Shown one piece after another: positions 1 through 5,692 of a stretch of 9,063 nt of DNA (the stretch's first letter is position 1; each line of letters opens with the position of its first letter). Position numbers and translations under genes: made by a program. Where the stretch lies: assembly GCA_025458545.1 (NCBI GenBank), contig JALOSH010000060.1, positions 1 to 9,063 on the forward strand. Direction: 5' to 3'. The notes under the pieces were generated by a model. That model did not search any database. It had not been told where the DNA came from and saw only the letters and a program-made list of their open reading frames with translations. The stretch is from Hydrogenophaga sp. (lineage in GTDB: Bacteria > Pseudomonadota > Gammaproteobacteria > Burkholderiales > Burkholderiaceae).

Positions 1-577
1 CTTCACGCCCTGGGACATCGACCTGAACGAAGAAGCCGCCTCTGGCACCCTGATCACTTTTGAGGAAGACGAAGATATGGAACGAGCCGTTGTTTCCGGG
101 ATTGCTTTCAACCGCGACGAAGCCAAGATTTCGGTGCTCGGCGTGCCCGACAAACCCGGCATCGCTTACCAGATCCTGGGCGCGGTGGCCGCTGCCAACA
201 TTGAAGTCGATGTGATCATCCAGAACCTGAGCAAGGACGGCAAAACCGACTTCAGCTTCACGGTCCATCGCAACGATTTTCAGAAGGCCATGGATTTGCT
301 CAAGGGGCAGGTGTTGCCGGCTCTGGGAGCGACCGATGTCGTGGGCGACAACCGCATTTGCAAGGTGTCCATCGTCGGTATCGGCATGCGCAGCCATGTG
401 GGCGTCGCCAGCCGGATGTTCAAGTGCCTGAGCGATGAGGGCATCAACATCCAGATGATTTCCACCTCGGAAATCAAGACCTCGGTGGTGATCGACGAGA
501 AGTACATGGAGCTCGCTGTGCGTGCACTGCACCGGGAGTTCGATCTGGATCAGACCGCCGACACCATCTCCAAGTGA
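1..577 (+). CDS. lysC: Aspartate kinase, C-terminal regulatory part (5' truncated by window)
   Basis: The reading frame is open from base 2 to the TGA at 575-577 and gives the last 191 residues of the protein. Aspartate kinase phosphorylates aspartate in the cytoplasm, the first committed step to lysine, threonine, methionine and diaminopimelate. The visible part holds the tandem ACT domains that bind feedback inhibitors. ACT1 runs from about base 128 (ISVLGVPDKPGIAYQIL, with the PDKPG turn). ACT2 runs from about base 362 (KVSIVGIGMRSHVGVASRMF, then the MISTSEIKTSVVI segment). These match the C-terminus of LysC-type kinases of beta-proteobacteria, about 420 residues in full, so the catalytic domain lies outside the window. 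The ATG at base 77 is internal (Met in EDEDMERAV) and is not the start. Only an imperfect hairpin (589-602) without a T-run follows the stop, so its terminator is unclear. Confidence 0.95.
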   Translation, partial: FTPWDIDLNEEAASGTLITFEEDEDMERAVVSGIAFNRDEAKISVLGVPDKPGIAYQILGAVAAANIEVDVIIQNLSKDGKTDFSFTVHRNDFQKAMDLLKGQVLPALGATDVVGDNRICKVSIVGIGMRSHVGVASRMFKCLSDEGINIQMISTSEIKTSVVIDEKYMELAVRALHREFDLDQTADTISK

Positions 578-619
578 TCCGGCGCGGTCTCCGGCCCCGG
601 AGTCTGGCGCGACTTGAGG

Positions 620-625
620 CATAAT
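620..625 (+). promoter_or_regulatory. -10-like box for tRNA-Ser
   Basis: CATAAT (5 of 6 to TATAAT) ends 10 bases before the mature tRNA 5' end, followed by a GC-rich stretch as in stringently controlled stable-RNA promoters. No good -35 hexamer lies at 16-18 bp spacing, so this is a weak call. The tRNA could instead be read from lysC. Confidence 0.35.
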
Positions 626-635
626 GCGAGGCTCT

Positions 636-728
636 GGAGTGATGACCGAGTGGCCGAAGGTGCTCCCCTGCTAAGGGAGTATGGGGTGTAGAGCCTCATC
701 GAGGGTTCGAATCCCTCTCACTCCGCCA
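636..728 (+). tRNA. serX/tRNA-Ser(GCU): tRNA-Ser (anticodon GCU)
   Basis: A class II tRNA that reads AGC/AGU serine codons. The acceptor stem GGAGTGA (636-642) pairs perfectly with TCACTCC (718-724), followed by discriminator G and an encoded CCA (726-728). The anticodon stem CTCCC/GGGAG (663-667 and 675-679) encloses loop CTGCTAA, with anticodon GCT at 670-672. The T arm is GAGGG-TTCGAAT-CCCTC (701-717). The long variable arm between 680 and 700 is the hallmark of tRNA-Ser. Placement just after lysC is, from general knowledge, common in Comamonadaceae. No integrase or 3'-end duplication is seen, so it does not look like a used attachment site here. Confidence 0.97.
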
Positions 729-744
729 GACGAGCTGTTCGACG

Positions 745-785
745 ACAAACCCGCCCACCCACCAGGTTGGCGGGTTTGTTTTTTT
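745..785 (+). terminator. Intrinsic terminator of tRNA-Ser transcript
   Basis: A perfect 11-bp inverted repeat, ACAAACCCGCC (745-755) and GGCGGGTTTGT (769-779), has a 13-nt loop and runs into a T-tract at 779-785. It lies 17 bases after the tRNA CCA and isolates the tRNA from the downstream transporter gene. Confidence 0.9.
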
Positions 786-823
786 CCGGCCTCGACCCGT
801 GGCTGTGCGGCACAGCCGCCGCG

Positions 824-829
824 CACAAT
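824..829 (+). promoter_or_regulatory. -10-like box placing the transporter start at a leaderless ATG
   Basis: CACAAT (4 of 6 to TATAAT) ends 7 bases before the ATG at 837, with no Shine-Dalgarno sequence between. Transcription starting 7-8 bases after the box would begin at or next to that ATG. The -35 region is poor, so this is tentative. If right, the alternative ATG at 828 lies inside the promoter and cannot be the start. Confidence 0.3.
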
Positions 830-836
830 GGCGCTC

Positions 837-1745
837 ATGCCATCTTCTCCTGCCAAAGCCTTGTCGGGCGCTGCGTTCGCCACCCTGTTGCTCGTCGCCT
901 TCATGATGGGCGCCAACCACGTGGCTGCACGCCTGGCGTTTGACCACGGTGTATCGGTCTCCACCGCGGTGCTGGTTCGAAGTGGCGTCACGGCGCTGGT
1001 GGTGTGGGCCATCCTGCGCTTCTATCGGGTGACATTCGCGGTAGATGCCGGGCAGCGGCGTGCCTTGCTGAAGATCGGGTTCCTGGTGGGTGTGCAGAGC
1101 CTGTGCCTGTATTCGGCGGTGGCGCGCTTGCCGGTGGCGCTGGCGCTGCTGGCCTTCAACACCTACCCGTTGTGGACCGCGTTGTGGTCGCGCTTGCTGT
1201 ACCGTGAAAAGCCGGAGGCCCGTGTGTTGCGGGCCATGCCGGTGATGTTGCTCGGGTTGGCGCTGGCGCTCGATGTGGTCGGGGCTGCCTCGGGCTTGGG
1301 CGCATCTGCGCATTGGGCGCAAATCGGTACCGGCGTGGCTTTTGCGCTGGTGGCGGCGGCGGCATTCGGTGGCGCGCTGGTGTTGACCCAGCACGAGACC
1401 GCAGGGCTGGACGGGCGGGTGCGCACCGCGGCCACGCTGGGCCTGGTCGCCTTGCTGGCGCTGGTGGGTGTGGCGGGACAGGGCGGTGTGCAGCTGCCTC
1501 AGGCACCCGCTGGGTGGTGGGGGCTGCTGGGGCTGACGGCGCTGTACGGCACCGCCTTCACCGTGATGTTCACCGTCTTGCCCCGGCTGGGCGTGGTGGG
1601 GAACTCGGCCATCATGAACGTGGAACCTATCTTTGCCCTGGCTTTGGCCTGGGCGGTTCTGGGTCAGACCATAGCAGCGGTGCAGGTGGCGGGCGGGCTG
1701 CTGGTGGTGTCCACCGTGGTGTGGCTGGGCTTGCGGCGCCGTTGA
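837..1745 (+). CDS. EamA/DMT-family inner-membrane transporter
   Basis: A 302-residue, strongly hydrophobic protein with about ten predicted membrane segments arranged as two EamA repeats (roughly residues 10-140 and 155-300). This is the usual size and layout of 10-TMS drug/metabolite transporters (RhaT/YdcZ-like permeases). Visible signatures are the first segment with MMGANHVAARLAF, the end-of-repeat-1 stretch ALLAFNTYPLWTALWSRLLY, and the end-of-repeat-2 stretch GNSAIMNVEPIFALALAWAVLG (xxPxxAxxxAxxxLGE-like). It ends in an arginine-rich tail (GLRRR). Substrates of the family include amino acids, purines and toxic compounds, and nothing here fixes one. The start is either 828 or 837 (same frame), and neither has a Shine-Dalgarno. 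I prefer 837 because of the -10-like box. The open frame extends back into the tRNA, which is not real coding. It is monocistronic and convergent with hslR, 13 bases away, with no terminator hairpin in the gap. Confidence 0.85.
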   Translation: MPSSPAKALSGAAFATLLLVAFMMGANHVAARLAFDHGVSVSTAVLVRSGVTALVVWAILRFYRVTFAVDAGQRRALLKIGFLVGVQSLCLYSAVARLPVALALLAFNTYPLWTALWSRLLYREKPEARVLRAMPVMLLGLALALDVVGAASGLGASAHWAQIGTGVAFALVAAAAFGGALVLTQHETAGLDGRVRTAATLGLVALLALVGVAGQGGVQLPQAPAGWWGLLGLTALYGTAFTVMFTVLPRLGVVGNSAIMNVEPIFALALAWAVLGQTIAAVQVAGGLLVVSTVVWLGLRRR

Positions 1746-1758
1746 GCGGGCGGGCTTG

Positions 1759-2211
1759 TCAGGGTTCGCCGTCGATCGACGCGCTCCACCGTTGATTCCA
1801 TTCGCCCCCAGTGGGCCGATCGCGCAAGGCGTCGATGTCGCGTCGGTCGCGCTTGCTGGGCCGCCCCTGGGCGATCGAATGGGCGGGTTCGGGTGCCAGG
1901 CGGCGTTGCTCGGCGGCGGCCTGTCGCTGCGCGAGCGAGGCTTCGGTTTCCCGGTACAGCAGGGCCGCCACCGGTGCGGGCCCGCGCACGCCGCTGAGCG
2001 CGAGCACAGTCACGGTGCGCACCACCGGGCCGGAGCGCATCTCCACCGTGTCGCCTGCTTTGAGATCCCGCGCCGGTTTGACGGTGGCGCCGTTGACGCG
2101 CACCCTTCCCTTGTCGATTTCTTCGGCACTGATGGATCGCGTTTTGTAAAAGCGCGCGGCCCAGAGCCATTTGTCGAGGCGGACTTTTGCGTTGCCTGGG
2201 GCTTCATGCAT
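1759..2211 (-). CDS. hslR: Heat-shock protein 15 homologue, S4-domain RNA-binding protein
   Basis: A basic 150-residue protein with an N-terminal S4 domain (about residues 9-70: VRLDKWLWAARFYKTRS, then GRVRVNGATVKPARDLKAGD). It carries the Hsp15 C-terminal signature GRPSKRDRRDID (residues 116-127). In E. coli, Hsp15 (133 residues) binds stalled 50S subunits that carry peptidyl-tRNA and helps recycle them. That role is known for the family and inferred here. The start ATG (2211-2209) sits in an ATGCATGA junction and overlaps the last 8 bases of tctE. There is no Shine-Dalgarno sequence, so translation is probably coupled to tctE. Its presence as the third gene of a tctD-tctE operon is unexpected. 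The tail after residue 130 (ending IDGEP) is poorly conserved. Confidence 0.92.
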   Translation of the reverse strand: MHEAPGNAKVRLDKWLWAARFYKTRSISAEEIDKGRVRVNGATVKPARDLKAGDTVEMRSGPVVRTVTVLALSGVRGPAPVAALLYRETEASLAQRQAAAEQRRLAPEPAHSIAQGRPSKRDRRDIDALRDRPTGGEWNQRWSASIDGEP

Positions 2212-3694
2212 GGGGGGAGCGCTCGGTCGAAAGGTCTTTGATCAGGGGCAGCCGCACGGTGGCCTCCAGGCCCTGAAGCCGACCGTCCACGATCCGGTTG
2301 TCCAGCTCGAGGCTGCCACTCAGCGACTGCACGATGCCATGGCAGATGGCCAGGCCCAGCCCCGAACCCGAGCCTGTTGGACGGGCGCCGTGGTCGGTGG
2401 CAAAGGGCTGGAACAGGCGTTCGCGCAGTGTCTCCGAGATGCCGGGCCCGCTGTCGCTGATGGACAGTGCGGCGCTGTTTGCGTCGGTCGCCATGGCCAC
2501 CGCCAGGCGCGTGCCCGGTGGCGTGTTCTTGATCGCGTTGTGCAGCAGGTTGCGCCCCAGTTCCCGCAGGGCCCAATCGTGGGAGCGCACTCTGGCGGAC
2601 ACCAGGTCGAGCGAAAAATCCAGATCTTTCTCGGCGATCAGCGGCGACAGGTCCAGGGCCACCTGTCGCATCGCAGCACCCCAGTCGATCACGGGCGCGT
2701 CTTTGTCCTCGCGCAGTTGTTCGACCTTGGCCAGGGCGAGCATCTGGTTGGCCAGCTCGGTGGCGCGTTCCACCGTGTGCGCGATTTCTTCCAGCGCTTG
2801 CACAGCGGGCAGATCGCCTCGCTGTGCCGATTGCACTTGGGTCTTCAGCACGGCCAGGGGCGTGCGCAGCTGGTGTGAGGTGTCGCGCACAAACCGCTTT
2901 TGATGGTCCAGCAGCTGCGACAGGCGGTGCATGTGCTGGTTGGTGGCTTCGATCAGCGGCAGCAATTCGCGTGGCGCGCTGTGGGTGGGCAGGGCTGACA
3001 GGTCGTTCTCGCTGCGGTGGACCAGCGCTTTGCTGATGTCGCGCACCGGGCGTGTGGCCCGCTGCACCACCAGCACCACCACCAGCACGATCACGATCAC
3101 CAGGGCCGCCTGGCGCCAGAGCGTGTCGATCAGGATCTGGCGTGCGAGTGTCTGCCGCAGTTCCAGCGTCTCGGCCACCTGGATGGTGCTCATGCCCTGG
3201 CCCTCCAGACCCGAGACCGGCTGTTTCAGCACCGCCATGCGCACCGGGGCGCCTCGGTACTCGTCGTCGTAGAAGTGCACCAGGGCTGCATAGATGCTTT
3301 GTTCCGGCAGGCGGCTGCGCGGCGCCGGCAGGTCTTCGAAGCCCGAGACCAGCTCGCCTCCGAATCCACTCACGCGGAAAAAGAGTCGACTCCGGTTGTC
3401 CGCTTCGAAGGCTTCGAGGGCGGAGTACAACAAGGTGGATTCGACCCGCAGCTCTTGCCCGGCACTGGACACGCGCAACTGCTCGCCCAGCGATTTGGCC
3501 GTGGCCAGCAAGGTCCGGTCGTAGGCGGTGTCGGCTGCAGCCAATGCCTGCTGGTAGAGCACCACCGTGTTGATGATCACGAACGCGAACAGCGGCAACA
3601 GGATGCCCAGCATCAGGCTGCTGCGCAGCGATGGCATGCGTGGCCGCTGGCCGATCTTCCGAGCTTGTGGCGTCGGTTCGGTGGACGCCGGCAT
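2204..3694 (-). CDS. tctE: TctE-like membrane sensor histidine kinase
   Basis: A 496-residue inner-membrane kinase. Membrane helix 1 is about residues 27-50. A periplasmic sensor region of about 51-194 has the 2CSK_N-like stretch AYDRTLLATAKSLGEQL at its start, typical of TctE. Helix 2 is about 196-211 (valine/isoleucine-rich), followed by a HAMP-like linker. The phospho-acceptor H274 lies in DTSHQLRTPL. The ATP-binding domain shows the N box RNLLHNAIKN (N382, N386), the G1 box SISDSGPGIS (D414) and the G2 box GSGSGLGLAI (441-450). All catalytic residues are present. It would sense a tricarboxylate in the periplasm and phosphorylate TctD. Its ATG shares one base with the tctD stop (TGATG), with a weak AAGG 10 bases upstream, so translation is likely coupled. 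The ligand is inferred from the adjacent tct transporter, not from binding residues. Confidence 0.93.
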   Translation of the reverse strand: MPASTEPTPQARKIGQRPRMPSLRSSLMLGILLPLFAFVIINTVVLYQQALAAADTAYDRTLLATAKSLGEQLRVSSAGQELRVESTLLYSALEAFEADNRSRLFFRVSGFGGELVSGFEDLPAPRSRLPEQSIYAALVHFYDDEYRGAPVRMAVLKQPVSGLEGQGMSTIQVAETLELRQTLARQILIDTLWRQAALVIVIVLVVVLVVQRATRPVRDISKALVHRSENDLSALPTHSAPRELLPLIEATNQHMHRLSQLLDHQKRFVRDTSHQLRTPLAVLKTQVQSAQRGDLPAVQALEEIAHTVERATELANQMLALAKVEQLREDKDAPVIDWGAAMRQVALDLSPLIAEKDLDFSLDLVSARVRSHDWALRELGRNLLHNAIKNTPPGTRLAVAMATDANSAALSISDSGPGISETLRERLFQPFATDHGARPTGSGSGLGLAICHGIVQSLSGSLELDNRIVDGRLQGLEATVRLPLIKDLSTERSPHA

Positions 3695-4380
3695 CAGCTG
3701 TTCGCCTTGAGCAGGTATCCCAGGCCGCGCAGGGTCACCAGCTGAGCGCCGGTGTGGGCGATTTTTTTCCGCAGGCGATAGGCCACCACTTCGATGGCTT
3801 CGGTCTGTACCTGCGTTTCGCCCGGGAACACCAGTTCGAACAGGCGCTCTTTGGCCACCGCATGTCCAGGCTTGCTGAGCAGCGCTTGCAGCAGCGACAG
3901 TTCGCGTGGGGCCAGTTCCAGCGCTTGTCCGTGAAAGTAGACCGCGCCGCTCTCACGGTCCACCTGCATGCCACACCACTCCGCATGCCGTCCCGGCACG
4001 CTCGACGGGTGGTCGGGCTTCCCGGAGCGGCGCACCAGCGCACGCACCCGGGCCTCCAGTTCATCGAGATCAAACGGCTTGGGCATGTAGTCGTCTGCCC
4101 CGGTGTTGAGGCCAAGGATCCGGTCGCCGACGGTTCCGCGCGCCGTCAGGATGATGACCGGCGTAGTCAGGCCTGCTGCGCGTGCCTGGCTCAGGATCTC
4201 CAGGCCATCCAGCCCGGGCAGGCTCAGGTCGAGCAACACCGCATCGGGCAGGCTGGCCTGCCACAAGGACAGCGCGCGTGAGCCATCTTCGCAGCCCAAC
4301 AACTGCACACCGCGCCGTTCGAAACTGCGGCGCAAGGTGGTCTGCATCGCGGCGTTGTCTTCGATCAGGAGCAGCTTCAT
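3694..4380 (-). CDS. tctD: TctD-like OmpR-family response regulator
   Basis: A 228-residue two-domain regulator. The receiver domain (1-115) has acidic-pocket residues E7 and D8, phospho-acceptor D51 in LLDLSLPGLDG, switch residue T79 and the invariant K101 in the KPF motif. The C-terminal winged helix (about 130-228) has the OmpR/PhoB features APRELSLLQALL, the recognition-helix region TEAIEVVAYRLRKKI, and the wing TLRGLGYLL. In Salmonella, TctD/TctE activates tricarboxylate uptake, and here the gene is divergent from porin-tctCBA. It is probably the first gene of tctD-tctE-hslR. No Shine-Dalgarno precedes the ATG, but CATAAT lies 8 bases upstream, so the message may be leaderless. Activation of the porin-tctCBA operon, and perhaps autoregulation from the shared control region, is an inference. 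Confidence 0.93.
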   Translation of the reverse strand: MKLLLIEDNAAMQTTLRRSFERRGVQLLGCEDGSRALSLWQASLPDAVLLDLSLPGLDGLEILSQARAAGLTTPVIILTARGTVGDRILGLNTGADDYMPKPFDLDELEARVRALVRRSGKPDHPSSVPGRHAEWCGMQVDRESGAVYFHGQALELAPRELSLLQALLSKPGHAVAKERLFELVFPGETQVQTEAIEVVAYRLRKKIAHTGAQLVTLRGLGYLLKANS

Positions 4381-4388
4381 GGGCTGGG

Positions 4389-4394
4389 ATTATG
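4389..4394 (-). promoter_or_regulatory. -10-like box upstream of tctD
   Basis: On the minus strand CATAAT (5 of 6 to TATAAT) is separated by 8 bases from the tctD ATG at 4380. A start site 7-9 bases downstream falls on or beside the ATG. No recognisable -35 element sits at 16-18 bp (GAGCAC at 17 bp), which fits an activator-dependent or weak promoter, or a chance match. Confidence 0.35.
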
Positions 4395-4521
4395 GCCATC
4401 AGGGCGTTCGGGTGCTCGCTGCAAGGAGCTACCACATAGGGTTTCTCCGGGGGCGGCGGACAGCGGACTGACAGGCAGGTTCGTGACCATTCCCTTGTCC
4501 AGCCCGATGGCGGACGTGCCG

Positions 4522-4544
4522 GGCCTGCTGCATTGCCAGCGGCC
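4522..4544 (+). other. Hairpin in the likely porin 5' leader
   Basis: GGCC(U)GCUG (4522-4530) can pair with CAGCGGCC (4537-4544). This gives an 8-bp GC-rich stem with one bulged U and a 6-nt loop, ending 25 bases before the porin ATG. No T-run follows, so it is not a terminator. It could stabilise the mRNA or modulate translation, since the porin's own ribosome site (GAAAG near 4559-4563) is weak. Confidence 0.35.
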
Positions 4545-4569
4545 TTCCATTCATTCACGAAAGTCAAAC

Positions 4570-5586
4570 ATGAAGAGACAAGCGATCACATTGGCCGTCA
4601 TGGGCCTGTTCACCGGCCTGGTCCATGCCCAGTCTTCGGTCACGCTGTACGGCGTGGTTGACGTCGCGGTCGAGCGCGTCAAAGGTGCCACCTCCGTGGT
4701 GCGTCTGTCGTCGGGGCAACAACAGGGTTCGCGCTGGGGTCTGCGCGGCGTCGAGGATCTGGGCGGCGGCCTCCGGGCCAACTTTGTGCTGGAGTCGGGT
4801 TTCAACGCCGACGTGGGCACCAGCGGCCAGGGCGGACGGCTGTTCGGCCGTCAGGCTTATCTGGGTCTGGGTGGTGCCTGGGGCACGGTCCGCCTGGGTC
4901 GCCAGTACACGCCGATGGACGACATTGCCGGCATCGTCGGCACCAAGACCTACGACGTGCTGAGCGTGGTGCCCATCATCGGCAACGGCGACTACAACCG
5001 CTCGAACAACGCCATCACCTACCTCTCGCCCAGCTTGGCCAACACCGTGTTCCAGCTCCAGTACAGCCTGGGGGATGAGCGGGCCAGCACCAACACCAGT
5101 GCGGATTTCGAAAAGCAGGTCAGTGCCCATGCGCTGTACGCCAGGGGGCCCATCACAGCCGGGCTTGGGCTGATACAGGCGGCCGATGTCGATGGCACGC
5201 TGGCCGGCAAGCAGGGCAGGGACGCCATGCTGCTGGCAGGTGCCTACGACTTTGGTTCGGTCAAGGTCTCGGCGTATTACGACTCGGAAGACAGAGCGGC
5301 CAAGAAGCTCAAGGTCTATGGTGCCGCAGCGGCGTTCAAGTTCGGTGAAACCACGCTGTCGGTCGGCGCAGCCCAGGCCAAGGACGTCAACGGATCGGCG
5401 GCTGCTGCCAGCGACGACGCCAAGATCTACACCCTGCAGGCGAGTCACAACCTGTCCAAGCGCACAGCCATTTACGGCCACCTCACAGCCGTTTCCAACG
5501 GCGCCGCCTCCGCGCTGGGCTTCAACAGCCCTGTGGCCGGGTCGAGCTCCAACGGCGTTCAGTTCGGTCTGCGTCACCGCTTCTGA
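4570..5586 (+). CDS. Gram-negative outer-membrane porin (Omp32/OmpC-like)
   Basis: A 338-residue protein with signal peptide MKRQAITLAVMGLFTGLVHA (residues 1-20, cleavage HA|Q). The mature N-terminus QSSVTLYGVVDVAVE is the first beta strand of Comamonadaceae porins. The C-terminus NGVQFGLRHRF ends in Phe and fits the BAM beta-signal pattern (polar-x-G-x-x-aromatic-x-aromatic). Length matches trimeric 16-strand porins of the Porin_4 family, anion-selective in the Omp32 example. The start at 4570 is chosen because the signal peptide begins there. The open frame upstream to 4483 has no signal-like character. As first gene of a porin-tctCBA unit divergent from tctDE, it probably serves as the outer-membrane entry for the TctC substrate, as porins next to tct genes do in other bacteria. 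The penultimate Arg is unusual beside the common RHDF end. Confidence 0.9.
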   Translation: MKRQAITLAVMGLFTGLVHAQSSVTLYGVVDVAVERVKGATSVVRLSSGQQQGSRWGLRGVEDLGGGLRANFVLESGFNADVGTSGQGGRLFGRQAYLGLGGAWGTVRLGRQYTPMDDIAGIVGTKTYDVLSVVPIIGNGDYNRSNNAITYLSPSLANTVFQLQYSLGDERASTNTSADFEKQVSAHALYARGPITAGLGLIQAADVDGTLAGKQGRDAMLLAGAYDFGSVKVSAYYDSEDRAAKKLKVYGAAAAFKFGETTLSVGAAQAKDVNGSAAAASDDAKIYTLQASHNLSKRTAIYGHLTAVSNGAASALGFNSPVAGSSSNGVQFGLRHRF

Positions 5587-5594
5587 TGCAAAGC

Positions 5595-5630
5595 GTCCAT
5601 CTTCCTAGGGTTAACACCGGGAAGATGGAC
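5595..5630 (+). other. Long perfect hairpin without U-tract between porin and tctC
   Basis: GTCCATCTTCC (5595-5605) and GGAAGATGGAC (5620-5630) form a perfect 11-bp stem with a 14-nt loop, 9 bases after the porin stop. The downstream sequence is AGCCAATTG with no T-run, so a normal intrinsic terminator is unlikely. It may protect the 3' end of a processed porin mRNA, be a partial or Rho-assisted terminator, or serve as an inverted-repeat protein site just upstream of a possible tctC promoter. Confidence 0.6.
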
Positions 5631-5636
5631 AGCCAA

Positions 5637-5665
5637 TTGACATCGTCCGGTTGGAAGATAACCAT
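5637..5665 (+). promoter_or_regulatory. Possible internal promoter for tctC
   Basis: A perfect -35 hexamer TTGACA (5637-5642) lies 17 bp from a poor -10 candidate AACCAT (5660-5665, 3 of 6). GATAAC (5657-5662) looks better but is only 14 bp away. If active it would let tctC be transcribed independently of the porin. Confidence 0.3.
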
Positions 5666-5681
5666 ACCGCCAAACCTCTCT

Positions 5682-5685
5682 GGAG
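5682..5685 (+). promoter_or_regulatory. Ribosome binding site deciding the tctC start
   Basis: GGAG lies 7 bases before the ATG at 5693 and fixes that codon as the start rather than the in-frame ATG at 5651, which lies upstream of it and would add 14 residues ahead of the signal peptide. Confidence 0.75.
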
Positions 5686-5692
5686 ACTTCTC

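Larger units (their letters stand above)
4381..4569. promoter_or_regulatory. Divergent control region between tctD and the porin-tctCBA operon
   Basis: This 189-bp gap separates divergent regulator and transporter operons and must hold at least two promoters and probably the TctD operator. GCGGAC occurs three times in the plus orientation: within GGCGGAC at 4455-4461, in an adjoining AGCGGAC at 4462-4468, and again within GGCGGAC at 4509-4515. No convincing sigma-70 promoter for the porin is visible (TTGTCC at 4495-4500 has no -10 partner), as expected for an activator-dependent gene. The GCGGAC repeats are only candidates for a TctD site. Their 7-bp pitch is shorter than the usual 10-11 bp of OmpR-family half sites. 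Confidence 0.5.

Noticed and set aside
589..610. Hairpin after lysC as an intrinsic terminator
   Set aside because: The core stem is only 5 bp (CTCCG/CGGAG) with an imperfect extension and no T-run.
636..728. tRNA-Ser as an integration site of a mobile element
   Set aside because: No integrase, no repeat of the tRNA 3' end and no compositional break is visible in the window.
681..836. Upstream extension of the EamA transporter frame to an ATG at 681
   Set aside because: It would run through the tRNA-Ser gene and its terminator, and the extra residues are unlike a transporter N-terminus.
2171..2878. Plus-strand open frames across tctE (for example 2171-2878 and 3017-3745)
   Set aside because: They are antisense to a kinase with every catalytic box intact and have Gln/Arg/His-rich composition typical of shadows.
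4522..4537. Possible sigma-54 -24/-12 promoter (GG ... TTGC) for the porin
   Set aside because: GG and GC are 11 bases apart rather than 10, the rest of the -24 box does not match, and TctD is an OmpR-type regulator that does not use sigma-54.
4483..4569. Upstream start for the porin at 4483
   Set aside because: The extra 29 residues are not signal-like, and the Lys-Arg plus hydrophobic signal peptide begins exactly at the ATG at 4570.
4564..5577. A 337-codon antisense frame over the porin
   Set aside because: Shadow of the porin reading frame with low-complexity composition. The plus strand has a signal peptide and beta-signal.
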